Shown: piece after piece, positions 47,127 to 56,817 of the stretch
How the letters are laid out: every line of letters begins with the position of its first letter
Numbering within the stretch: position 1 is the first letter of the stretch
DNA from: Lacinutrix himadriensis
Lineage (GTDB): Bacteria; Bacteroidota; Bacteroidia; Flavobacteriales; Flavobacteriaceae
DNA: 64,000 nt
NCBI RefSeq assembly: GCF_001418105.1
Contig: NZ_LIQI01000027.1
Span: 310,001-374,000, forward strand
Direction: 5' to 3'
The notes under the pieces: generated by a model
What the model saw: the letters and a program-made list of their open reading frames with translations, nothing else
The model's database searches: none
Told to the model about the DNA's origin: nothing
Made by a program: the position numbers and the translations under genes

Positions 47127-49322
47127 TTGTTTCCTATGAAAATCATTAACATCCTTATTGTATTTTTAATAATCTCCTTGTTTTTTCCAGTTTCCGTTAT
47201 TGCTCAAAATAAATATATGGATAGTCTTCATGTAGAATTACAAAAGCATAAAGAACGCGATACTACAAGAGCAGATATTTTATACGATTTGGCATTTACC
47301 TATTTTCAACGAGATATGAAATTAACAAATTTATATATTGACGAAGCCGAAGCCATAAATGATAGCTTAAACTTTACGAGAGGGAAAGCTAATATTTTTT
47401 ATATAAAAGGCATTATTGAAAGTAGAAAGTCTAACTATGCTGCCGGGTTAGATTATTATAAGCAGTCTCTTAAATTATTTGACAGTCTTAATGATGAAAA
47501 GGGAATGGCGTCTTTATATAATGCAATAGGAGTCTCACACTATCAGCAATCACAGTATGATGAGGCATTAAACTATTACAATAAAGCATTGCTAATATAT
47601 GAAGCCATGCATGCTAAGAAAAAACTGGTTGCAAGTTTATTAAACATAGGAACTATATATGCAGAAACAGGACAATATCCGGAAGCTATTTCTAATTATA
47701 AAAAAGGATTAACGTATAGTAGAGAAATAAACCACGAATATGGTATTCCGTATGCGCTTAGTAACCTAGGTATTGTTTATAAATATTTAGGAAATTTTCC
47801 ACTTGCGATAGAACATTATAAGCAAGCTTTTGCGTATTTAGAAAAAGAAGGAGATACTATTGGCATGTCAAATGCACTCAATAGTCTTGGTACTGTCTAT
47901 AGATCTATGGGTAAATATGATAAAGCTCTAGCGTATCACAACCAGTCTATAGATTTTCAGTCCAATAACGGAAGTAAAAGCCTAATAGCAACCAATAAAG
48001 CAAACATAGGTCTTATATATAAAAGCAAAAAGGAATACACTAAAGCGCTTCAATTTATTAACGAATCTTTACTGATAAGTCAAGATATTAATGCTGTAAA
48101 ACAAACTTCTATCTGTTTAAAGAACATTGCTGAAGTTCACTTGCTGCTTAAAAAACCAGCGATTGCACGAGAGAATTATATAAAGTCGATGGATATCAGT
48201 AAAGAAATTGGTGATCAACAAGGCTTAGCGGAAACCTATTTAGGAATTGCAGCAACCTATTTGGAGGAAAAACAATATAAAAAAGCGCTTTCCTATACTT
48301 TAAAAGGAGAAGAGATTGCTAATAATTTGAAGGTGCTTCCTTCTCAAAAAAAAGCATCCGAATTACTTTTTCAAATTTACGAACATCAAGGAGATTATAA
48401 AAAAGCTTTGATAAACCATCAAAAGTTTAAAGCATTTCAGGACAGCCTTTTTAATAAGGAAAATATTGAAAAGATTACGCAGTTAGAATATGAATATAAG
48501 TACAAGCAACAATTAGATTCTTCTCGTATTAGAGAATTACAATTAACAAAAGTAGTAACAGCTACTAGTAAAGATTTACAAAAATCTAAGCAAGATTATT
48601 TATGGGCAATTATAGGTTTTCTTTTGATTTCCATACTTTTGGGAGGCATTATTTTCTATCAAAAATTAAAAAATATAAAATCTAAAACACAAAATATAGT
48701 TATCGAGCAAAAGTTGTTACGTTCTCAAATGACGCCGCACTTTATATTTAACTCGCTTTCCGTTTTACAAGGGATGATTTTAAATAAAGAAGAAAAAAAA
48801 TCTGTTTATTATCTCTCGAAATTTTCAAAATTACTCCGTATTATATTAGAAAACTCCAGAGATAAAACGGTTTCTTTATCTCAAGAATTGACAGCCATTC
48901 AAAATTATTTAGCCCTTCAGAATTTAGAAAATGACGACTATCAATCTACTGTTTTAGTAGAAGACAGTATTGATATTCCTTTATTTGAAGTACCACCAAT
49001 GCTCATTCAGCCCTTTGTAGAAAATGCTATAGAGCACGCCTTTGTAGATCAAAAAGAAAACAGAAAAATAGATATTCGTTTAAGTTATTTAGAAAAAAAG
49101 CTAATTTGTACTATAATAGATAATGGGGTAGGAGTTGCTTCTAAGAAAGAAGGAAAGAATACACATAAAAAATCATTATCCACACTAATAACTTCGGAAC
49201 GGTTAGAAGTATTATCTAAAGATTTTAATATGCAAGGTTCTGTGTCTATAGAAGATAGAAAAAAATATAACGAACAAGGAACCATTGTTACTTTAATAAT
49301 TCCGTATAAAACAGTAGCATAA
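47127..49322 (+). CDS. TPR-repeat sensor histidine kinase (LytS-like)
   Basis: Kinase of 731 residues. After a signal peptide (FLIISLFFPVSVIAQ), about residues 45-420 are tetratricopeptide repeats in the periplasm (YNAIGVSHYQQSQYDEALNYYNKAL and similar). One membrane helix (about 487-510, AIIGFLLISILLGGIIFYQ) leads to a LytS-type kinase: SQMTPHFIFNSLSVLQGM (phospho-His), QPFVENAIEHAF (N-box) and a Gly-rich ATP lid. This TPR-sensor arrangement is common in Flavobacteriia. It overlaps the LytTR regulator gene by one base. Confidence 0.93.
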   Translation: MFPMKIINILIVFLIISLFFPVSVIAQNKYMDSLHVELQKHKERDTTRADILYDLAFTYFQRDMKLTNLYIDEAEAINDSLNFTRGKANIFYIKGIIESRKSNYAAGLDYYKQSLKLFDSLNDEKGMASLYNAIGVSHYQQSQYDEALNYYNKALLIYEAMHAKKKLVASLLNIGTIYAETGQYPEAISNYKKGLTYSREINHEYGIPYALSNLGIVYKYLGNFPLAIEHYKQAFAYLEKEGDTIGMSNALNSLGTVYRSMGKYDKALAYHNQSIDFQSNNGSKSLIATNKANIGLIYKSKKEYTKALQFINESLLISQDINAVKQTSICLKNIAEVHLLLKKPAIARENYIKSMDISKEIGDQQGLAETYLGIAATYLEEKQYKKALSYTLKGEEIANNLKVLPSQKKASELLFQIYEHQGDYKKALINHQKFKAFQDSLFNKENIEKITQLEYEYKYKQQLDSSRIRELQLTKVVTATSKDLQKSKQDYLWAIIGFLLISILLGGIIFYQKLKNIKSKTQNIVIEQKLLRSQMTPHFIFNSLSVLQGMILNKEEKKSVYYLSKFSKLLRIILENSRDKTVSLSQELTAIQNYLALQNLENDDYQSTVLVEDSIDIPLFEVPPMLIQPFVENAIEHAFVDQKENRKIDIRLSYLEKKLICTIIDNGVGVASKKEGKNTHKKSLSTLITSERLEVLSKDFNMQGSVSIEDRKKYNEQGTIVTLIIPYKTVA

Positions 49323-50059
49323 TGAAAACACTACTAGTAGAAGATAAAGCATATATTAGAAAAGGACTGCTTAATTTATTGCAATTAATAGATGCCAAAG
49401 TAGAAGTAATTGGCGAGTGCGAATCTGTAAAAGATGCCGTTATAGTTACGAATGCTTGTAAACCAGATTTAATTTTTTTAGATATTAATCTTCTAGATGG
49501 TACTGCTTTCGATTTTTTAGAACAAACAGAAAACTTAGCGTTTAAAGTAATATTTATAACCGCTTATGAAGAATTTGCACTACAAGCTTTAAAAATGGGA
49601 GCTGTAGATTATCTTTTAAAACCTGTGGATGTAGAAGAACTGGAACTGGCATTACAAAAAGTAGAAAAATTACCTATTGCCACACAAAGGAAGCAAATAC
49701 AAACCGTAAAAGAAGCTTGGAATAAGGAAGATAACACCTTAGTATTATCGCTTCATGATAGCTTTCAGGTGGTAGATTTAAAGGAATTAATGTTCTGTGA
49801 ATCAGATAAAGGATATACCACGTTTTATTGTAGCGATAATAAAAAGTATTTGGTTTCCAAAACCTTGAAGGAATTTGAAGAACGACTAATTACAGCTAAT
49901 TTTATTCGTCCACATCAATCGTTTATAGTCAACTTAAAATTTATTGATAAGTATGAGAAATCTGGAATTATTCATTTGAAAAATGGTAAAAAAATACCGG
50001 TATCCTTTAGAAAAAAAGAACACTTTGTAACTACATTTTTAAATTGGAATAATAGTTAA
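49322..50059 (+). CDS. LytTR family response regulator
   Basis: Regulator of 245 residues: receiver with VEDKAY, phospho-acceptor Asp54 (LIFLDINLLD) and Lys in YLLKPVDV, and a LytTR domain (about residues 140-240; IRPHQSFIVNLKFIDK). The start overlaps the TPR kinase stop by one base (TAATG), a clear two-component pair. Its targets are not obvious here. In the receiver the usual second Asp is replaced (ED instead of DD), which is tolerated. Confidence 0.95.
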   Translation: MKTLLVEDKAYIRKGLLNLLQLIDAKVEVIGECESVKDAVIVTNACKPDLIFLDINLLDGTAFDFLEQTENLAFKVIFITAYEEFALQALKMGAVDYLLKPVDVEELELALQKVEKLPIATQRKQIQTVKEAWNKEDNTLVLSLHDSFQVVDLKELMFCESDKGYTTFYCSDNKKYLVSKTLKEFEERLITANFIRPHQSFIVNLKFIDKYEKSGIIHLKNGKKIPVSFRKKEHFVTTFLNWNNS

Positions 50060-50091
50060 CCTAAATATTAATGTAACCAACAAAGGCGGTT

Positions 50092-50167
50092 CACGACTCT
50101 TATTTCTCAAATATAGGCGATCGTGTAAACACTTTTTATGGAAGTATCTATAGAGGGGAAGTATAAT
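50092..50167. repeat. Intergenic degenerate repeat c2
   Basis: Contains CACGACTCTTATTTCTC, then GCGATCGTG, then ACACTTTTTATGG and GAGGGGAAGTATAAT. The first part matches repeat c3 (52394) and the last part c4 (54568). It lies in the 414-base gap after the LytTR regulator, which otherwise shows only low-complexity sequence and the promoter at 50435. Confidence 0.5.
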
Positions 50168-50434
50168 ATTTATTCCGATTTCTATAAAAAAATCAGTCTT
50201 TAATAAAACGTTCTATCTGAAGGTTGTTCGTATTATAAATTTTCATAAAACACACACCAGTAGGAGATGTCTTAATCAAAGGATGTTGCTCCCTTAAACA
50301 TAGTATTCATTTCTTCAACTAAAGAAACCTCCCTATTATTAATGGGTTGAATAAAACTAACTGCTCCCTAAAACATTCTAAACATATTCTATGTGTTTTA
50401 TATGAAATCCCTGAAAAAAATAAAAGATTTGCAT

Positions 50435-50442
50435 TAATTTTG
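50435..50442 (+). promoter_or_regulatory. -7 element for the DUF6642-like gene
   Basis: TAATTTTG matches TAnnTTTG, 31 bases before the TTG start at 50474. No clear -33 box. Confidence 0.5.
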
Positions 50443-50473
50443 CGTTTTATAGACTTGACATAAATACAGAGAT

Positions 50474-51073
50474 TTGTTAGAGAAAACACAGCAATTACCC
50501 CAAGAACAATTAATAGATGCCGATTATTTCATTTACTGTTTAGAAGCAGTGGAAGACATAGAAATAGATACCGTTACCGAAGCACAAAAAAAATTAGAAC
50601 AATTGACCATGCAATATGGAGTAGCCAGTATTTATAATACATGTGACACCATTGAAGGATTAGAATCTAGCTTAAATGCATTGGTTTTGGATGATCATCA
50701 TTTTAAAGACTATGAAATAATTTACATGGTTATAACAGGGGAAGCAAATAGTATTTGTTTAAATGATTATTACTATAGTTTACAAGAAATTGCAGAAATG
50801 TTTGAAGGACGATTAGAAGGAAAGATTTTACATTTCTCCAATGCAAAAGTTCTAGATTTAGACGCAGAAGAAGCACAATATTTTTTGGATATCACTGGAG
50901 CAAAAGCAGTTTCCGGATATGGAAATGCATCTAATGGAATAACTAGTTCACATCTGGATATGGCATTCTTTAACTTATTTAAAGAAGATGATAATATGCT
51001 AGATGTTGTGGAAGAGCTGCATCAAAGGCATCACAAAATTTGTAATTTACTAGATTTTAGAATGTATTATTAA
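50474..51073 (+). CDS. DUF6642-like protein, TTG start
   Basis: Protein of 199 residues. The sequence (YFIYCLEAVEDIEIDTV, YGVASIYNTCDTIEGLESSLNAL, YYYSLQEIAEMFEGRLEGKILHFSNAKV, FLDITGAKAVSGYGN) resembles the DUF6642 family; the function is unknown, though the last motif recalls CHAT/caspase-like folds. No ATG precedes the conserved region; the frame opens just after a stop, so the start is taken as TTG at 50474, 31 bases after a -7 box. A lost ATG or a missing base is possible. No signal peptide, so probably cytoplasmic. Confidence 0.7.
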   Translation: MLEKTQQLPQEQLIDADYFIYCLEAVEDIEIDTVTEAQKKLEQLTMQYGVASIYNTCDTIEGLESSLNALVLDDHHFKDYEIIYMVITGEANSICLNDYYYSLQEIAEMFEGRLEGKILHFSNAKVLDLDAEEAQYFLDITGAKAVSGYGNASNGITSSHLDMAFFNLFKEDDNMLDVVEELHQRHHKICNLLDFRMYY

Positions 51074-51157
51074 ACTTAGGATTTTATTATAAATATGGTT
51101 ACTGTTAAATCTATTCATAAAAAAGGTGTAAATCTGAAAAAGAATAAAGACGTCTTG

Positions 51158-51165
51158 TAAATTTG
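51158..51165 (+). promoter_or_regulatory. -7 element for the old yellow enzyme gene
   Basis: TAAATTTG matches TAnnTTTG and ends 25 bases before the ATG at 51191. Confidence 0.5.
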
Positions 51166-51190
51166 TATCCATCTTACAATAAATAATAAA

Positions 51191-52293
51191 ATGAGTACAC
51201 AACCCTTATTAACTCCATATAATAAAAATTTACATTTAAAAAATAGAGTCGTTATGGCACCTATGACACGTAGTCGTGCAGATAACGAAGGTAAAATAGC
51301 AACAGATGAATTACAAGGCTTGTATTATGAGCAACGTGCTTCCGCTGGTTAATTATTACGGAAGGTTCTCAAGTATCGGAACAAGCAGTAGGATATATTA
51401 ATACACCCGGAATTTATACCGACGCACAAGTGGAAGGCTGGAAAAAAGTAACCAAGCGTGTACACGATAAAGGCGGGAAAATCTTTATTCAGTTATGGCA
51501 TGTTGGACGCATGTCGCATCCAGATTTTCATCATGGCGAATTACCAGTTTCGGCTTCTGCCATAAATCCCAATTCAAAATCATTTACTCCAGAAGGTTTC
51601 AAAGATACGGTTACACCAAAGGAAATGACTATTGCCGATATAAAGCGAACGGTTTCCGATTTTAAAAATGCAGCTGCCAATGCAGTAAAAGCAGGTTTTG
51701 ATGGTGTAGAAATTCATTCTTCCAATGGCTATTTATTTCATCAATTCTTCAACGGAACATCCAATATAAGAACAGATGAATACGGCGGAAGTATAGAAAA
51801 TAGAACCCGTTTTTTCTTCGAAGTTTTAGATGCTATGAAAGAAGTGATTCCGCAGGAAAAAATTGGTGTTCGTTTTAATCCGTCTTTAGATGGTTTATTC
51901 GGAATTACCATGGATAAGGATACCATTCCAACTTTCGAATACCTTATTAAAAAACTAAACGATTACGATTTAGCCTACGTACATTTATCAGAACCGTTTA
52001 CAGATGTTTCTGAAAATCCTTTTGCGGTAACAGAAATAGCAAAACACTTTAGACCATTATACAACGGTACTTTAATGATTAACACCGCGTTTGATCAAAA
52101 TAAAGGAAACAAAGTATTAGAAGCTGGTGATGCCGATTTGATCGCTTACGGAAAACTGTTTATCTCTAATCCAGATTTGGTAGCACGTTTTGAAAACCAT
52201 TTAGAATTAGCAGATTGGGACCAAGACACCTTTTATACAACAGGAGCAAAAGGATATACAGATTATCCTATGGCTTCTAAGTCATTAAAATAA
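51191..52293 (+). pseudogene. Old yellow enzyme family FMN oxidoreductase (NemA-like), frameshifted
   Basis: The first frame (ATG at 51191) reads the usual start of an alkene reductase (LLTPYNKNLHLKNRVVMAPMTRSRA, ELQGLYYEQRASAG) and hits a stop at 51350. The next frame (joined by restoring one T at about 51348) continues LIITEGSQVSEQAVGYINTPGIYTDAQVEGWKKV, then QLWHVGRMSHPDF, EIHSSNGYLFHQFF, RTDEYGGSIENRTRF and a C-terminal FMN-phosphate region (LIAYGKLFISNPDLVARF). The His-Asn pair of the active site is present (IHSSN). The full protein would be about 367 residues, the family norm. Such enzymes reduce activated alkenes and nitro compounds using NADPH. As for the other three frameshifts, one base is missing. 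Confidence 0.88.
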
Positions 52294-52337
52294 GTAGACT
52301 AATATATAAGAAACTACTTTTTAGAATAATGCTTAAT

Positions 52338-52378
52338 AAAACAGCATCTAAGTTATTTAGATGCTGTTTTATGTTTTT
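52338..52378 (+). terminator. Rho-independent terminator after the old yellow enzyme
   Basis: AAACAGCATCTAA pairs with TTAGATGCTGTTT across a short AT loop, followed by T-rich sequence. It lies about 45 bases after the stop. Confidence 0.8.
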
Positions 52379-52393
52379 GATTAAAATGGAATG

Positions 52394-52471
52394 CACGAGC
52401 TCTTATTTCTAAAATATAAGAGAGCGATGGATAAATGATGCTAGGAGTGTAGTGGAATTTGTGTGGAATGG
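52394..52471. repeat. Intergenic degenerate repeat c3
   Basis: CACGAGCTCTTATTTCTAAAA matches c2, with GAGCGATGG downstream, and the end reads GTGTGGAATGG (52461-52471), which is identical to the end of c4 (54607-54617). It lies just after the terminator and before the T9SS gene. Confidence 0.5.
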
Positions 52472-52547
52472 AGCTACAACAAAAAACATCCTTAGGATAA
52501 GTATATTATTTAGATTATTATTGTAAGATATTTAAATACTACTTTTT

Positions 52548-54074
52548 ATGAGAAAAATTTACTTTATACTATCCATTTTATTTTGCCAAATTCTGAATGC
52601 TCAAATCCAAATAGGTCAGGATATAGATGGAGAAAATGTATGGGATCGATCTGGTTCTTCTGTAGCATATTCAGAGGATGGCAATATTGTTGCAATAGGT
52701 GCGCCCAGACCTGCGTATTCTTCTGGAAATGACCCAGGGCCAGGAAGCGTAAAAGTATATTCTTATAATGGTAGTAGTTGGGGTTTAATGGGGCAAAAAT
52801 TAGAAGGAGACATAAATTTCAGTAATGAGTTTGGGGCATCAGTAGATTTATCAGCAGATGGACTGATACTCGCTGTCGGAAGCCCAGGTGGTAGTAGAGT
52901 AAATGTTTATCATTTTGTAAATGGAGCATGGGTGTTGCTGGGAGCAAGTATTGAAGTTGTAGTCGATTTTCAAACTGGTCAAAATGCTTATTTTGGAGGT
53001 AAAGTTTCCTTGTCAGCTAATGGACATATAATTACAGTTGGTGCATCAGGATTAGGAGTAGATTTAGGATCTAATAATGCCTCAGGATATGTTAGATCAT
53101 ACCAATATAATATTACTAATCAAACCTGGGAACTTCTCGGGCAACAAATAGAGGTAGTAAATCCGGTAAATGTACCTGATCGTTTTGGTTATGATGTATC
53201 GCTATCCGCAGATGGTAGTAGGTTTGCTACGATATTACGAAGTCCTTCCATGGCTAAAATATATGAATATGATGGTAGTCAATGGCAACAAATGGGGGGC
53301 GACATTGTAGTCATTATTCATTCAGACGGTGCAATAGAAGAACTAAGTAATGTAAGAATAACTGACGATGGTTTAACAATAGCTCTTGGAATAGGTTATG
53401 ATTTGGGTGATATTCCAAATTCAGATGAAGGAGCTGTTCAAGTATATACTTTTGATGGTACAGATTGGATACAAAAAGGGCAAAATCTATATGGTGTTCG
53501 ATATGAAGGCTTAGGTACATCTATTTCATTCTCTAATGATGGAAATATTTTAGCTGTAGGAAGTGAATTTAATGATGCTGATGTCAATTTTCATTCATAT
53601 AATATTGGCAGTGTAAGGCTTTTTAATTTTGAAAATGAAGAATGGCAAACTATTGGCGATGTAATTTATGGTGAATCCTATGCAGATAGATCAGGAAATA
53701 GTATTGCACTTTCTGGAGATGGAACTCGAATCGCAATTGGAGCTTATCATAATGATGCTGATACAGGAGATGCAGGTAGTGAAAATGGGCACGTTAGAGT
53801 TTATGATATTTCTTCGGCAGTATTAAATGTATTAGAAAACGAGGGAAACAATACCGTTTCTATTTCCCCTAATCCAACTAAAGATATAATTTCGATTAGT
53901 TCAACCATTCATATCCAATCCATTCAAGTGTATTCTGTTATAGGTAAATTACTTTTTGAGCAAAAAAATAATTTGAAGAATGTAAACCTTAAATCTTATC
54001 CTGATGGTTTATTTTTTATAAAAATTAATTCAAAAAATGGAACAGTACTAAAAAAAGTAATTAAGAAAAGTTAA
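52548..54074 (+). CDS. T9SS-sorted surface protein with FG-GAP-like repeats
   Basis: Secreted protein of 508 residues. A signal peptide (LFCQILNAQ) is followed by several beta-propeller-like blades of the form VAYSEDGNIVAIGAP, ASVDLSADGLILAVGSPGG, VSLSANGHIITVGAS and VSLSADGSRFAT. It ends in a type A T9SS sorting domain (SISPNPTKDIISISS, IQVYSVIGKLLFEQ, GLFFIKINSKNGTVLKKVI). Blades with SxDGxxxAVG are common in surface proteins of Flavobacteriia. Ligand unknown. A non-coding, repeat-rich stretch follows. Confidence 0.85.
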   Translation: MRKIYFILSILFCQILNAQIQIGQDIDGENVWDRSGSSVAYSEDGNIVAIGAPRPAYSSGNDPGPGSVKVYSYNGSSWGLMGQKLEGDINFSNEFGASVDLSADGLILAVGSPGGSRVNVYHFVNGAWVLLGASIEVVVDFQTGQNAYFGGKVSLSANGHIITVGASGLGVDLGSNNASGYVRSYQYNITNQTWELLGQQIEVVNPVNVPDRFGYDVSLSADGSRFATILRSPSMAKIYEYDGSQWQQMGGDIVVIIHSDGAIEELSNVRITDDGLTIALGIGYDLGDIPNSDEGAVQVYTFDGTDWIQKGQNLYGVRYEGLGTSISFSNDGNILAVGSEFNDADVNFHSYNIGSVRLFNFENEEWQTIGDVIYGESYADRSGNSIALSGDGTRIAIGAYHNDADTGDAGSENGHVRVYDISSAVLNVLENEGNNTVSISPNPTKDIISISSTIHIQSIQVYSVIGKLLFEQKNNLKNVNLKSYPDGLFFIKINSKNGTVLKKVIKKS

Positions 54075-54143
54075 ATATTTTTTTGGTTAAACTTATATTT
54101 TAAGATTTATAGTATAGCTAAAAGGTTTCATCTAATTACCAAT

Positions 54144-54445
54144 ATTTTATCGAATACGCGATTTTTAATACAGCCCAAAAAGGTTAGCTTTTATTTTGGT
54201 ACTTCAACTACGGTCAGTATAAATAAAGGCAAGAGTTGGATAATTATTCGCAAGATTTTTATTGTTTTAGAGGAGCTTATGAATGCTACGCATTTGTGTG
54301 TGAAATAGGAGTGAGTGAAATTTATCCTGTGGATGAATTTTAAGAATCTGCGAGTTGATGCGGCTGTGAAGAAATTTGATTTTATAGGATTAAACAGTAA
54401 TTAGGTATAACTTATCGCTATTTTATATAACGTCGGATTATAATT
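54144..54445. repeat. Left copy of a degenerate direct repeat flanking the defence-like operon
   Basis: Five blocks recur in the same order at 59934-60100: a 27-base identity (54144-54170, core TCGAATACGCGATTTTTAAT), GTTAGCTTTTATTTTGG (54183-54199), GGCAAGAGTTGGATAATTAT (54228-54247, 17 of 20), AATTTGATTTTATA (54373-54386) and GCTATTTTATATAACG (54417-54432). The left copy is longer through insertions between blocks. A short frame (ending ECYAFVCEIGVSEIYPVDEF, then stop near 54343) lies within but has no start. Confidence 0.75.
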
Positions 54446-54475
54446 CTTTTTCTGTATTATAATGTTCTGCGTTAT
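54427..54475. repeat. attC-like imperfect hairpin
   Basis: ATAACG (54427-54432) and ATTATAAT (54437-54444) are mirrored by ATTATAAT (54456-54463) and CGTTAT (54470-54475), with a TCTTTTTCTGT loop. Two paired blocks separated by unpaired spacers recall integron attC sites, but the core consensus (RYYYAAC and GTTRRRY) is not met. It overlaps the right end of the left direct repeat. Confidence 0.45.
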
Positions 54476-54567
54476 GTAACCTGAGCTTTGGTTAAAAGCG
54501 AAAGTTGTTACTTCAGTTTCTTGAAAAAAATTTAATCCTAAAAAGTTTCTTCTACAATGCTAATGGA

Positions 54568-54617
54568 ACACTTTTTATGCGACGACGTAGGAGGGAAGCA
54601 TAATGTGTGTGGAATGG
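54568..54617. repeat. Intergenic degenerate repeat c4
   Basis: ACACTTTTTATG and GAGGGAAGCATAATG match c2 (50130-50167), and GTGTGGAATGG matches c3 (52461-52471). It lies in the 736-base gap before the defence-like operon, together with the left direct repeat and the hairpin. Confidence 0.5.
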
Positions 54618-54810
54618 TTATAAATTAACAAATATTCATGCGTTTACGGTTTTCCTCATAAACAATTCCTACAAAATTCACTATATTTAAACTCTCCCTA
54701 TAATTAATTATTCAATAGACATTTTGTGCCTAATTTGTTTTTGATGTGTATAATAAAACACCTCAATTTCAAACACAATCATTTTTTAAAATAATTCATA
54801 ATCAAATTAT

Positions 54811-56817
54811 ATGAAAAGCCCATTTATATCAAGAGTTAAAATTAAAAACTTTCGAAATTTCTTAGATATTGACGTAAAATTAAATCATAAACAAGTATTA
54901 GTCGGAGAGAATGGAATTGGAAAAACAAATTTTTTAAGAGCAATCCAAATCATACTTGACCAAAGTTTTTCTGATTTTGATAGAGAGTTAAGCTCTAGCG
55001 ATTTTAATGATAGTATAGAAACACCTATTGAAAATGGAGAAGAAATAAAAATAACAATTGAAATTCAAAATTATGAGCATAACAGACAATTAGTTGCTCA
55101 GTTTGAAGATGCTGTTATTTCTACTAATCCGCCAACATTACAGATTAATTATAAATATTATCCTATAAAAGATGAAGTAGAAAAAATTATTAGATATCAG
55201 TATATTATTTATAAAGGAATAAACGAAGAAAAAATATTTCGTCGCGAGGATAGAGATTTATTAAACATAAAAGTTATTGGTGCTTTACGAGATGTTGAAA
55301 GAGAACTAAATGCAAATAAAAGATCTCCTTTATATAAGCTTGTAAAACAATATAATATTGAACAAGATGAATTAAAAAAAATTGCTGAATCAATGAAAGA
55401 TGCAGCTGAAGAAATTTTGAATTTAGATGAAATTAGAGATGTTAAAAATGTAATTGAGAAAAAATTCACAACTTTAGCAGGTTTACAACAAGACAATACC
55501 GTAAATCTTCGCCCATATGATATTGACATAGAGAGATTATTATATACAATTCAAGTATATATGGGAATAAAGGAGCGTCCAGTAGCTGAATTAAGTTTGG
55601 GATTGGCAAACATTTTATATGTTTCGATGATGATGTTATTATTGAAAGATAAAACTGTTCCTAGAATACTTAAGGTAGAAGATTATAAAAATTTATTGGA
55701 TAAAGAAGGAGTAGAAATAGTAACTAATAATTACAAGATAAGTGTAACAGAAAATAATTATATTCTAAAAGATGAAATAAATGCAGATACAAATAAAAGC
55801 CTGTACTCATTTTTTGATAGATATAATTACCAACCACATACAGCAACAATATTGGCTTTAGAAGAACCCGAAGCTCATTTACATCCAGTTTTACAAAGAT
55901 TAATTTATAGAGAAGTTTTACACAAAAGTGAGAGTTCTGTTATCTTCACTACACACTCGCCTTATATAACTTCTGTCGCTCCATTAGAAACAATTGTACA
56001 TGGTAGGTATGAAGTGAATCAAACTAAAATGTTTTCAACAGCAAGCTTGAAGATAGATGAAAAAGATAAAGAAGACATTGAACGATATCTTGATGCCAAG
56101 AGAGGTGAAATATACTTTGGCAAAGGTGTACTCTTAGTCGAAGGAATTACTGAAGAATATATAATCCCTAAAGTGGCTCAATTGATGGGTACACCTTTGG
56201 AAGATTTAGGTATTGTAGTATGTAATATTCATTCAACAAATTTCAAACCGTATGTACAATTATTAGAATCACTTGGAATACCTTGGAGTTTAATTACAGA
56301 TGGAGATTACTATGAATTAGAAATTAAAAAAGATAAAGAAGGTAAAGAGAAAAGCGTAAAACATTATCATCGAGATTGGTTAGAAGGGACTCAACAAAAT
56401 TTCAGAGGAATAGAATTAATGAATAAAATGTTGATTGATCTTAAAATTTGTGAAGATAAAGATATACCTAAAGCAAGTTTTCCAGATCAACTTGAACTGC
56501 TTAGAAATAACAATTGCCATGTTGGTTTTTATACTTTTGAAGTTGATTCAATGGCAAATTCTAACGAAGAAGGCTTGTTGACTTTTAAGAAAGTTTATTC
56601 AGAAGTTAGAAGTGGAGGTGAAAAACAACAGGAAAATTTTGATAACGAAATAGATGACAGAAACTTTTGGAATGCTTTGAAAAAAATTGACAACAACATT
56701 AGTAAAGGAAGGTTTGCACAACGCCTTTCTTCTCAATTAACTTTGGAAATGGTTCCCATTTATATAAAAAATGGAGTTAACGGAATAATTAATAAGGTTA
56801 GAGCTAATCATGAATAA
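54811..56817 (+). CDS. OLD-family ATPase/TOPRIM endonuclease (GajA-like)
   Basis: Protein of 668 residues in the OLD nuclease family, the Gabija GajA type. The AAA/ABC-type ATPase shows Walker A GENGIGKT (32-39), a signature-like LSLG (261-264), Walker B ILALEEPEAHLHP (347-359) and a His switch FTTHSP (379-384). The TOPRIM domain follows: LLVEGITEE with the catalytic Glu (441-449) and an Asp-containing LITDGD (494-499). An insert of about 90 residues after Walker A and a long C-terminal part (about 510-668) make it longer than the typical 580. It overlaps the helicase gene by eight bases. Gabija-type GajA nicks phage or plasmid DNA; whether this protein does so is inference. Confidence 0.88.
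   Translation: MKSPFISRVKIKNFRNFLDIDVKLNHKQVLVGENGIGKTNFLRAIQIILDQSFSDFDRELSSSDFNDSIETPIENGEEIKITIEIQNYEHNRQLVAQFEDAVISTNPPTLQINYKYYPIKDEVEKIIRYQYIIYKGINEEKIFRREDRDLLNIKVIGALRDVERELNANKRSPLYKLVKQYNIEQDELKKIAESMKDAAEEILNLDEIRDVKNVIEKKFTTLAGLQQDNTVNLRPYDIDIERLLYTIQVYMGIKERPVAELSLGLANILYVSMMMLLLKDKTVPRILKVEDYKNLLDKEGVEIVTNNYKISVTENNYILKDEINADTNKSLYSFFDRYNYQPHTATILALEEPEAHLHPVLQRLIYREVLHKSESSVIFTTHSPYITSVAPLETIVHGRYEVNQTKMFSTASLKIDEKDKEDIERYLDAKRGEIYFGKGVLLVEGITEEYIIPKVAQLMGTPLEDLGIVVCNIHSTNFKPYVQLLESLGIPWSLITDGDYYELEIKKDKEGKEKSVKHYHRDWLEGTQQNFRGIELMNKMLIDLKICEDKDIPKASFPDQLELLRNNNCHVGFYTFEVDSMANSNEEGLLTFKKVYSEVRSGGEKQQENFDNEIDDRNFWNALKKIDNNISKGRFAQRLSSQLTLEMVPIYIKNGVNGIINKVRANHE

Noticed and set aside
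54228-54343. Small gene in the left repeat (ending IYPVDEF)
   Set aside because: Open for about 39 codons but without any start codon, and it lies within a degenerate repeat.
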